Below the pieces are notes generated by a model. The model did not search any database. It was not told where the DNA came from and saw nothing but the letters and a program-made list of their open reading frames with translations. DNA of 13,004 nt from NCBI GenBank assembly GCA_038136035.1, contig JAYPYV010000064.1, positions 1 through 13,004 on the forward strand, in the 5' to 3' direction. The DNA comes from UBA9926 sp023261215 (lineage in GTDB: Bacteria > Pseudomonadota > Gammaproteobacteria > Pseudomonadales > Azotimanducaceae). The translations under genes were made by a program, and so were the position numbers. Positions 6,842-13,004 of this stretch are shown here, piece after piece; positions within the stretch are counted from its first letter, which is position 1, and every line of letters starts with the position of its first letter.

Positions 6842-8397
6842 GCCAAGTCTCCTTGTTTTAAGAGTTCGGTGGCCGCATTCTTGCCTGCAAGGCCCATGAG
6901 GCTGCCGCCCGGATGCGCACCTGCGCCGCAGAGATAAAGGCCAGGCACTGCCGATTGATATTGGGTCGAGCCAGGGAAGGGGCGCATCATCAGCGCTTGG
7001 TCAATGGCGAGCTCGCCATGATGCCAGTTGCCGCCCACCATGCCGTGAGACACCTCGAAGTCTGCGGGTGTCAGGAGTTCACGCTCGATGATTAGCTGGC
7101 TGATGCCAGGAGCATAGCGCTCGAGTTCACCGATCAGGCCTTCAAGTACCTGCCCTTTAATTGACGACCAACCGGCTTTCGGTTGATAGGGCAGGTAGTG
7201 CACCAGCGCTGTGAGCGTATGTTGGCCAGCGGGCGCAAGCGCAGGATCTTCGATGGTGGGTATGCTGATGTCGAACACATGCTGATCACCGCACTCGGCG
7301 TATTTCATAGGATTGAACGCCGTCTCGATCGCATCCATTGTGGGTGCGATGATCAGTCGCTCGCCGTGATCCGCCTCGGTCACGCCGGTGAACGTCGGCC
7401 GGTCGGCTAACGTGAGATGCAATTTCGCGGTGCCGCTTCGCGTTCTGAAGTGCTCCACGCGGCGCGCCATACCGGTTTCAAGATGCTGATAGCCCAGAAG
7501 ATCTCTGAAGGTGGTTTTTGGATCCGCGCTGGATACGACCACTTTGGCGGTGAGCGATTCACCCGACTCTAAAGTGACGCCCGTCACTCGGTCGTCTGTT
7601 TTGTCGATGCGCGAGACTCGGGCGCCGAGTCGAATGTCTGCACCCTGCGCCCTTGCGGCTGCGGCCAGCGCTTCGCCAAGACGTCCCATGCCGCCCATGA
7701 CTTGCTTGGGGCCAGTGAAGCCAAACTGCTCGCCGATAAGGCGATGCAGATAACTGAAGACGGTGTTGGGGGATCGCGGTCCCATGTTGGTGCCTGTGAT
7801 GGCATCCAGCGCAAGCGCGCCTTTTAGCCCTTCGTGGTCAAAATGCTCATTCATCACGTCGTAGATATTGATCATGATGATGCGCATGAGGTCTTGCATG
7901 TTGGCGCGGCCCATGAGCTTCATGCCCAAACCTAACTTCATCAACGTGATTCTGTCGGTCCAGTTATGTTCAACCAGCATCGGCGCTCTCGTTTGGTAAG
8001 CCTTGTTCATGAGTGCCGTGAATTTGCGCATTTGTGCCTTGAAAGCCCGATACGCGGCTTGGTCGGTGGGCGTGATACCGGCGCCGGAGACACTGTCTTG
8101 CGTCAGGGTTAGGTGATCCCCCGAGGCCTGCAGGGCAATGGTTCGCTTGGCTTGACCGAGGGCTAGACCATGGCGCTCCAGGGCCAAATCGTTGGCCACG
8201 TTGTTATCCCACTGGGTTAACCATTGGGCGCAGTCAGACACGGTGAATCCGGCGCCAAGGGTTTTCGCGCTGGCGCACCCGCCCGGTTGATCTCGGCCGT
8301 CGAGCACGACCACAGATTTCCCTGCTTTGGCGAGATAAGCCGCGGCCGTGAGTCCGTTATGGCCCGCACCAATGATGATGGCATCGAAATTAGTCAT
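6838..8397 (-). CDS. FAD-dependent oxidoreductase, phytoene-dehydrogenase-related (second paralog)
   Basis: This is a 519-residue flavoprotein of the COG1233 type (phytoene-dehydrogenase-related, amine-oxidase superfamily). The N-terminus has the dinucleotide motif GAGHNG (10-15), Asp33 at the end of strand two, and QPGG (37-40). The C-terminal FAD segment GLYLCGAGAHPGG starts near 486 and is followed by GKNAATELL. I chose ATG 8397 because GGAGG lies 8 bases upstream and the FAD motif then sits at the usual distance; an in-frame ATG at 8460 would add 21 unrelated residues. The start overlaps the previous stop by 8 bases, and its own stop overlaps the GcvT-like start by 4. No membrane anchor is visible. 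Carotenoid synthesis is unlikely because no other carotenoid genes are present. It probably oxidises an amine or unsaturated-ring intermediate; the substrate is unknown. Confidence 0.83.
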   Translation of the reverse strand: MTNFDAIIIGAGHNGLTAAAYLAKAGKSVVVLDGRDQPGGCASAKTLGAGFTVSDCAQWLTQWDNNVANDLALERHGLALGQAKRTIALQASGDHLTLTQDSVSGAGITPTDQAAYRAFKAQMRKFTALMNKAYQTRAPMLVEHNWTDRITLMKLGLGMKLMGRANMQDLMRIIMINIYDVMNEHFDHEGLKGALALDAITGTNMGPRSPNTVFSYLHRLIGEQFGFTGPKQVMGGMGRLGEALAAAARAQGADIRLGARVSRIDKTDDRVTGVTLESGESLTAKVVVSSADPKTTFRDLLGYQHLETGMARRVEHFRTRSGTAKLHLTLADRPTFTGVTEADHGERLIIAPTMDAIETAFNPMKYAECGDQHVFDISIPTIEDPALAPAGQHTLTALVHYLPYQPKAGWSSIKGQVLEGLIGELERYAPGISQLIIERELLTPADFEVSHGMVGGNWHHGELAIDQALMMRPFPGSTQYQSAVPGLYLCGAGAHPGGSLMGLAGKNAATELLKQGDLA

Positions 8398-10006
8398 CGG
8401 CGTAACCTCCAGGCACTGGGTTGGGTTTGCTGAGGTCTCGGAGAATCTCCCGTGCCGCATTCGCGCCAGGTGCCGCCATCACGCCCCCACCGGGATGGGT
8501 GCCTGAACCGCACATGTACATCCCTTTAATAGGGGCTCTGTATTGGGCGTAACCGGGGAAGGGGCGGTTAAAGAGCAACTGATCGAAGGTGAGTTCACCC
8601 TGGAAAATGTTGCCTTCGGTGAGGCCGACTTCCGCTTCGATCTCCCGGGGTGTTCGGCACTCCACATGCAAAATGAGATCTTTGAAGTTGGGGCTGTAAT
8701 TCGAAATCTGATCGATGACCGATTTCTGAAAACCGTCTTTGTCTTCGTCGGTCCAGTCGCGACCTTCAATCTTAGGCGGCGCATATTGCACAAACACCGA
8801 CATCATGTGCTTGCCGGGTGGTGCCATGGTTGGGTCCGTAAGAGATGGGATCATCATGTCGAGGTAAGGATCTTTCGACCATGTCCCGTTTTTCCAATCG
8901 TCGTAAGCGCGTTCTTGGCGTTCAAGACAGTCGCTGAAGTGCAGATCACCTTGCATCAACCGGTTTGATGGATCGAGCCCGTTGAAGACCGGGAGGCCGT
9001 CGAGGGCGATGTTGAGCTTGCCGGATGACCCTCGAATCTTGAAATTTTTGGCTTTTTGAATCACGTCCTCTGGAAGATCTTTGGGATTGGTGATATCCAA
9101 AAACGTGCGTTTGGGATCAAGGTTAGACACGATGATGTCGGCAAAATATTCATCGCCATTTTTGAGCGCAACGCCTTTGGCGCGCCCGCCCTTAACGATG
9201 ATTTCATCAACGTCGGCATCGCAAATGATCTCGCCTCCAAAGGATGCGAACGACTTCGAAAGTGCGCTTGCGATAGCGCCCATGCCGCCGCGCGCAAAAC
9301 CCCAAGAACCCACATTGCCATCCACATCGCCCATGTAATGGTGTAGCAAGACATAGGCGGTGCCGGGTGAGTAGACGCCAAGGGCCGTGCCGATGATGCC
9401 GCTGCCCGCCAGGTGAGCCTTGATGACGTCCGTCTCGAAGTATTCGTTCAGGTAGTCACCCACGCTGGTGGTCCAGAACTTGATGGTGTCGAGTAAACCT
9501 TCCTCGCCGAGTGCCAAGAAGGACTGTGCGAAATCGATCAAGTCCTTGAGATCCCTGGGCTTTAGAGAGGTCGGGTCAGGCGCGGTCTTTAGCAAAAATG
9601 GGCGAATCAACCGTGTTTGCCGACTGGTGTCTGCAGCGTATCGGTCATAGGCGTTGGCATCGCGTTTGGAATGACGCGCGATCTCACGGTAGTGACGATC
9701 ATGGTCGCTGTAGTTGCCGAAATGGTCACCGTTTCGCATGAAGGTGCAACCACCGCCGAAGGGCACGACCTGCAAGCCATGTCGAGGGAGTTCGAGGTCG
9801 CGCGTGATCTCTGGGCGGAGCAGACTCGAAACATAAGAACAATTCGAGTAGTACCACCCAGGGTAGAGTTCGCGGCTCACTGTGGCGCCGCCAATGTAGG
9901 GATTGCGCTCGAGGACAGCCACCTTGAGGCCCGCTTTCGCAAGATAGGCGCCGTTGGTCAGACCGTTGTGACCCGCGCCAATGACTATGGCATCGTATTG
10001 GTTCAA
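8390..10006 (-). CDS. FAD-dependent oxidoreductase, phytoene-dehydrogenase-related (first paralog)
   Basis: This is a 538-residue flavoprotein and the first gene of the minus-strand run. It shares its architecture with the next gene: MNQYDAIVIGAGHNGL with GAGHNG at 10-15, Glu33 ending strand two, IGG at 38-40, and a C-terminal GMYMCGSGTHPGGG (from about 495) that contacts FAD. Both paralogs carry the HPGG signature and an AxNAAxE(I/L)L ending, so they arose by duplication, although the middle regions differ strongly. The start is TTG: it has GGAG 6 bases upstream, and no ATG occurs at a sensible place. It overlaps the downstream start by 8 bases, suggesting equal expression and possibly a heteromeric complex. 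It is divergent from the BetI-like regulator and probably controlled by it. Substrate unknown. Confidence 0.83.
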   Translation of the reverse strand: MNQYDAIVIGAGHNGLTNGAYLAKAGLKVAVLERNPYIGGATVSRELYPGWYYSNCSYVSSLLRPEITRDLELPRHGLQVVPFGGGCTFMRNGDHFGNYSDHDRHYREIARHSKRDANAYDRYAADTSRQTRLIRPFLLKTAPDPTSLKPRDLKDLIDFAQSFLALGEEGLLDTIKFWTTSVGDYLNEYFETDVIKAHLAGSGIIGTALGVYSPGTAYVLLHHYMGDVDGNVGSWGFARGGMGAIASALSKSFASFGGEIICDADVDEIIVKGGRAKGVALKNGDEYFADIIVSNLDPKRTFLDITNPKDLPEDVIQKAKNFKIRGSSGKLNIALDGLPVFNGLDPSNRLMQGDLHFSDCLERQERAYDDWKNGTWSKDPYLDMMIPSLTDPTMAPPGKHMMSVFVQYAPPKIEGRDWTDEDKDGFQKSVIDQISNYSPNFKDLILHVECRTPREIEAEVGLTEGNIFQGELTFDQLLFNRPFPGYAQYRAPIKGMYMCGSGTHPGGGVMAAPGANAAREILRDLSKPNPVPGGYADD

Positions 10007-10070
10007 GGCTGTCTCCGCGACCAGAAATGATGGGCGAATTTTGCCATTTTAAGCGGCGGACTACTACTGG

Positions 10071-10088
10071 AATGAATCATTGTTCATT
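10071..10088. promoter_or_regulatory. Probable operator: inverted repeat AATGAA-N6-TTCATT
   Basis: A perfect 6-bp inverted repeat with a 6-base centre (TCATTG) lies almost midway between the divergent starts at 10006 (-) and 10148 (+), about 60 bases from each. Its length and AT-rich half-sites fit operators of TetR-family regulators, which usually repress their own gene and the divergent neighbour. I infer it is bound by the adjacent BetI-like protein and controls the catabolic run. Clear -35 and -10 hexamers could not be assigned on either strand. Confidence 0.5.
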
Positions 10089-10147
10089 AAGAGGCTTCAT
10101 CACTGGCGTTTGCCGCCGTTGATCCTGCGCGAGGAGTAGCCTAAGGT

Positions 10148-10900
10148 TTGGCCATCACAGCACGCCGCCAGCACGATATGTCAGCGAAGCAACCACGGTC
10201 ACCGGCAAGCAGAAAAACAAAGCGGACAGGGGACGCCCCAGCCGAAGGGCAACCCACTTCTGGGCAGCAGAAAAAAGTACGACAAATTCGGCCGAAAGCG
10301 GAGCGGCGCCGTGAGCTGATTCAAGCCACCATCCGCTGCATCGCAAAATACGGTTTGTCTGCAACCACCGTGCAATTGGTCACGCGAGAGGCAGGTCTCA
10401 GCCTCGGTATCGCGAACCTGCATTTTCAAAGTAAAGAAAACCTTCTGCGTGCAACCCTCGAGTCTGTCATGGCTGAGTATCACGAAGGCCAGGTGGAGAT
10501 CCTGGAAGGGGATGCAGACGCCTCACCCGCCGCGCAACTCGCTGCGCTGGTTGAATTTCAGTTCAGTGCCAGGGTCACGAATCGAGAGAAGATGGCGGTT
10601 TGGTTCGCGTTTTATGGGGAAGCCAGCGCCATGCCCATCTATCAAAAGATTTGCTCGAGGATGGATCAAATGGCTGCGACCAAGCTTGAACAGGTGCTGG
10701 GTGAACTGATCCGTGAGGGCGGCTACCGGCATCTTGAGCCCAAGACACTCGCCACTGGGTATCTTGCGTTGGTTGATGGTCTCTGGCTGTCGCTCTTGGT
10801 CATGCCAAAATCACTCACGAAACGCGCAGCCAAAGCCATCGCGATGGATTATCTGTTGCAGGCTTTTCCCCAGCATCGTCGCGTCCTGTCGGGCGGATAG
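10148..10900 (+). CDS. TetR family transcriptional regulator, BetI-like
   Basis: This is a DNA-binding repressor of the TetR family. From the TTG start it has 250 residues; from the in-frame ATG at 10178 it has 240. Numbered from that ATG, a basic, proline-rich tail fills residues 1-42. The helix-turn-helix domain covers about 43-95, with RRELIQATIRCIAKYGL, the recognition helix around AGLSLGIANLHF and the closing SKENLL. The C-terminal ligand domain (AVWFAFYGEASAMPIYQKIC, 140-159) resembles that of BetI, the choline-responsive repressor. TTG is preferred because GAGGAG (10131-10136) lies 11 bases upstream of it, while the ATG has no SD; neither is certain. It is divergent from the FAD-oxidoreductase run, across a putative operator at 10071-10088. 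A quaternary ammonium ligand is plausible but inferred from the subfamily. Confidence 0.83.
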   Translation: MAITARRQHDMSAKQPRSPASRKTKRTGDAPAEGQPTSGQQKKVRQIRPKAERRRELIQATIRCIAKYGLSATTVQLVTREAGLSLGIANLHFQSKENLLRATLESVMAEYHEGQVEILEGDADASPAAQLAALVEFQFSARVTNREKMAVWFAFYGEASAMPIYQKICSRMDQMAATKLEQVLGELIREGGYRHLEPKTLATGYLALVDGLWLSLLVMPKSLTKRAAKAIAMDYLLQAFPQHRRVLSGG

Positions 10901-10913
10901 CCCGCTCGTTTTT
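10890..10913 (+). terminator. Possible Rho-independent terminator after the TetR gene
   Basis: CGGGC (10890-10894) pairs with GCCCG (10900-10904) around a GGATA loop, and TTTTT follows at 10909-10913 after four intervening bases. The hairpin overlaps the stop codon at 10898-10900. The stem is short and the T-run is displaced, so termination may be inefficient. Confidence 0.4.
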
Positions 10914-11011
10914 AAATCGGCGATTCCGTTGACTCAGGCATTGCTCGCGGTTTGCGGGCCCTGATTAACGGGCGGTAGGCGCAGTGACTGAGACCGTTCA
11001 GGTTAGGTGAA

Positions 11012-11028
11012 AACCGTATGACGCGGTT
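11012..11028 (-). terminator. Weak terminator-like hairpin after the beta-hydroxylase gene
   Basis: Read on the minus strand, AACCG-CGTCATA-CGGTT is followed by TTC just beyond the stop of the 2-oxoglutarate oxygenase gene. The stem is only 5 bp and the T-run is very short, so this is a low-confidence call. It would face the hairpin of the converging TetR gene. Confidence 0.25.
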
Positions 11029-11031
11029 AAG

Positions 11032-11589
11032 TTAACGTTGGATTTTGGTCGGCGGTATGTAGTCGAAGATAAAATTGATGCGACCCTCATCACCCTTGTT
11101 CATCACGCTATGACGCTTCTGATTGTTGATCTCGTACACCTTGCCGATTTCCATCCTTTGGGGGCGCCCGTCGATCATGAAACGCACTCGGGGGTTGGTA
11201 TAAATGGGAATGTGGATACGATGTCCGTAGTGAAAGGAAGGATGCCCGTCATGATGCGGCTTAATGATGCCGCCTGCCTCGAGTCGGGCGGCCATGGCAC
11301 GAATGATGGTCCCGCCGGGCGGGTAGTGATCATTTAGGATTTGATGCATGAGCGGTACCGCGTCTTCGGCGAGCAATTCCCACCCAGCATCGCGAGACAC
11401 CTCAATATTTGGCCAGCCATGGCCATCGGTAAACACCATCACAATGGATTGCGTGTGCTGATGGACTTCGTATTCGTGTTGACGAAACTGATTGCCCCAC
11501 CAAGCCTCCTCAGGCAGGTCTAGAATTCGCGCTTTGAGGGCCTCAATCGGGTAAGAGCCCAACTCTTTGATAGGAACGCCAATGTCCAT
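11032..11589 (-). CDS. Aspartyl/asparaginyl beta-hydroxylase-like 2-oxoglutarate/Fe(II) oxygenase
   Basis: This 185-residue soluble protein has the AspH domain, which hydroxylates an aspartyl or asparaginyl side chain or a small-molecule relative using 2-oxoglutarate and O2. Numbered from ATG 11589: the first Fe ligand is H112 in PHHDG, R124 and H126 (HRIHIP) should bind 2-oxoglutarate, H160 (RHSVMNKG) is the second Fe ligand, and R170 (GRINFIFDY) pairs with the cosubstrate. Unlike mammalian AspH, which has Gly two residues after the first His, this protein has Asp114. The frame stays open to 11901, but the upstream 104 residues are low-quality sequence that would overlap the divergent gene, so I start at 11589; ATG 11601 is an alternative. 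No clear SD is seen at either. Function and substrate are unknown. Confidence 0.75.
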   Translation of the reverse strand: MDIGVPIKELGSYPIEALKARILDLPEEAWWGNQFRQHEYEVHQHTQSIVMVFTDGHGWPNIEVSRDAGWELLAEDAVPLMHQILNDHYPPGGTIIRAMAARLEAGGIIKPHHDGHPSFHYGHRIHIPIYTNPRVRFMIDGRPQRMEIGKVYEINNQKRHSVMNKGDEGRINFIFDYIPPTKIQR

Positions 11590-11724
11590 TTCACATCGCA
11601 TGCTGGCTTGATTGCAGTGATAATGGAGCCGAAAGCGAGTCTGATCAAGCGATGCCCGAGGCGCCCGAGTGCGTATCAAGGTCGAGATGGGGCAGGCGGT
11701 ATCAAGGAAAGGGAGTATCGAGCC

Positions 11725-13004
11725 ATGGGTAATTTCACTACGTTGGCCCTCTTTGTTGCGATGACGGCGAGTGCCGCATTGGCCCATGCCGAGCCTACCG
11801 CTTGGTGCCCCGATGCGGTGATTGATGGTGTGAGTGCTGAGTCCCTGAAGGACTATGCGGTGGTGGTCGAAGGTGAGCGCATCGTGGCGGTCAAACCGCA
11901 ATCTGCGCTGGAGGACCCATCCAGCTGCAAGAGGCTTGTGGGGACAACGCTCCTGCCGGGATTAATTAACGGTCACGAGCACCCTTTGATATACGCTGAC
12001 GACTATCAGGGTGCGCATCTCGCTGGGTCTTCGGCCTACAAGGCGCTGCTTGGACTGGCCGCACTGCAGAACATGTTGAGACATGGATGGACCACCGTAC
12101 GCGTGATGGGTGACGCCGACGTCTATTACGGTAACCAGGATATCCATCGAGTCATTGAGGCTGGCGTGTTCCATGGCCCGCGGATTACGGGCGCGGCGCA
12201 TTACCTCTCGATTACCGGCGGGGGCGGGGATGTGAACTATTTGTCGCCTGAGCAAGCGATCGTTGCAGACGGCCTCATTGTCGATGGCGCGGATGCCGTG
12301 CGTAAAGCGGTCAGAGAAGAGATCAAGTACGGCTCAGATTGGATCAAATTGTTGGTCACCGGCGCATTCCATTCTGTGGGAGATGACCCTAAGAATGTGG
12401 CGTTTAGCCCGGATGAGCTGGCGGAGGCGGTCGCCGAGGCTAGCCGACACAATGTGCCGGTAGCAGCCCATGCGCATGCGACAGAGGGCATCAATCAGGC
12501 CGTTCGCGCGGGTGTTCGCTCAATCGAGCATGGCACCTATCTGAATGATGAATCCATCGCGTTAATGGTCGAACATGGCACGTTTTATGTGCCAACGATC
12601 TATGTGGGTGACTACTACGCCGGTACGGACAAGCTACTGGCGCAGGATAAAAATGACGATGTCTATTTGAATTACCGGGATGAATGGTTAAGCCTGATTG
12701 GGCGGGCGCACCGAGCGGGTGTGAAGGTCGTGGTGGGTGTTGATTTGGGGGGATACAACATGGATCCGCGCGCCTATGCGCGAGAGATCAGCGTGCTGAC
12801 CGAAGCTGGACTGACCCCGATGGAGGCGATCCAAGCTGCAACCTCCGTTGCCGCAGACATGCTTCGCTGGAGTGATCGTGTTGGCGCACTGAAGCCAGGC
12901 GCCTTTGCCGATATCATCGGTGTCAAAGGCGACCCTCTGGCCGACCTGTCCCGCCTTGAGACACCGCATTTTGTGATGAAGGGCGGTGAGATCATCGTAG
13001 AGCC
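11725..13004 (+). CDS. Exported metal-dependent amidohydrolase (partial, runs off right edge)
   Basis: From ATG 11725 the frame is open to the window end: 426 codons plus two bases. Residues 1-22 form a signal peptide (MGNFTTLALFVAMTASAALA then HA before EPTAW), so the enzyme is likely periplasmic. The rest is an amidohydrolase of the imidazolonepropionase/prolidase-like group (COG1228). Metal-site residues are visible in order: H84 and H86 in GLINGHEHP, K208 in WIKLLVTG (probably carboxylated), H249 in AHAHA, H269 in SIEHGT and D340 in VGVDLGG. The C-terminal beta-sandwich returns with GALKPGAFADIIGV. GGGAG lies 9 bases before the start. Relatives cleave Xaa-Pro or N-acyl amino acids, or act on cyclic amides. 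Only a few C-terminal residues are probably missing. It is divergent from the beta-hydroxylase-like gene, with 135 bases between. Confidence 0.85.
   Translation, partial: MGNFTTLALFVAMTASAALAHAEPTAWCPDAVIDGVSAESLKDYAVVVEGERIVAVKPQSALEDPSSCKRLVGTTLLPGLINGHEHPLIYADDYQGAHLAGSSAYKALLGLAALQNMLRHGWTTVRVMGDADVYYGNQDIHRVIEAGVFHGPRITGAAHYLSITGGGGDVNYLSPEQAIVADGLIVDGADAVRKAVREEIKYGSDWIKLLVTGAFHSVGDDPKNVAFSPDELAEAVAEASRHNVPVAAHAHATEGINQAVRAGVRSIEHGTYLNDESIALMVEHGTFYVPTIYVGDYYAGTDKLLAQDKNDDVYLNYRDEWLSLIGRAHRAGVKVVVGVDLGGYNMDPRAYAREISVLTEAGLTPMEAIQAATSVAADMLRWSDRVGALKPGAFADIIGVKGDPLADLSRLETPHFVMKGGEIIVE

Noticed and set aside
8398..8460. 21-residue extension of the second FAD oxidoreductase
   Set aside because: The ATG at 8397 has GGAGG at good spacing and places the FAD motif at the normal position.
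8543..8968. 141-codon plus-strand ORF opposite the first FAD oxidoreductase
   Set aside because: Antisense shadow of a well-supported flavoprotein; same judgement for the plus-strand ORF at 9617-10030.
6838..10006. Carotenoid biosynthesis genes, from similarity of the two flavoproteins to phytoene desaturases
   Set aside because: No phytoene synthase, cyclase or other carotenoid gene is present, and the coupling to a GcvT-like gene points elsewhere.
11590..11901. N-terminal extension of the beta-hydroxylase-like frame by 104 residues
   Set aside because: The extra sequence is unlike the family and would overlap the signal peptide and SD of the divergent amidohydrolase; the domain is complete from 11589.

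Overview
The window looks like chromosomal DNA of a marine-type proteobacterium, probably a gammaproteobacterium. This rests on the catabolic gene types, compact coding, overlapping start/stop codons and Shine-Dalgarno (SD) motifs; no rRNA or other taxonomic marker is present. I see no tRNA, rRNA, CRISPR, insertion sequence or phage gene. Two genes are cut by the window edges: an ATC-hydrolase-family gene on the left and an exported amidohydrolase on the right.

Layout. 1-272 (-): start of an L-2-amino-thiazoline-4-carboxylate hydrolase family gene. 273-1237: about 965 bases with few genes, holding one doubtful small secreted-protein ORF, a perfect FNR/Anr-type box and an inverted repeat that overlaps a possible promoter. 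1238-2338 (+): DadA-like FAD amine or amino-acid oxidase. Converging on it is a long minus-strand run, read from right to left: two paralogous FAD oxidoreductases of the phytoene-dehydrogenase-related family (10006-8390 and 8397-6838), a GcvT-like folate-dependent methyltransferase (6841-5657), a Rieske oxygenase alpha subunit (5531-4263) and an M81/MlrC-type metallopeptidase (3899-2436). The first three genes overlap by 8 and 4 bases, so they are almost certainly co-translated. A BetI-like TetR regulator (10148-10900, +) diverges from this run, and an 18-bp inverted repeat suited to a TetR-family operator lies midway between them. On the right, an aspartyl/asparaginyl beta-hydroxylase-like 2-oxoglutarate oxygenase (11589-11032, -) diverges from a signal-peptide amidohydrolase (11725 onwards, +).

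How the genes may work together (inference). The Rieske protein resembles the group that removes N-methyl groups from betaines and carnitine. GcvT-like proteins pass one-carbon units to tetrahydrofolate. DadA-type and COG1233-type flavoproteins oxidise amines, and BetI-type regulators often sense quaternary ammonium compounds. Together they suggest an inducible pathway for an N-methylated (possibly betaine or N-methyl heterocycle) compound, with the M81 enzyme and perhaps the ATC-hydrolase relative opening amide or ring bonds. I do not know a characterised pathway with this exact gene set. The substrate is unknown, and neither a Rieske reductase nor a transporter lies in the window.
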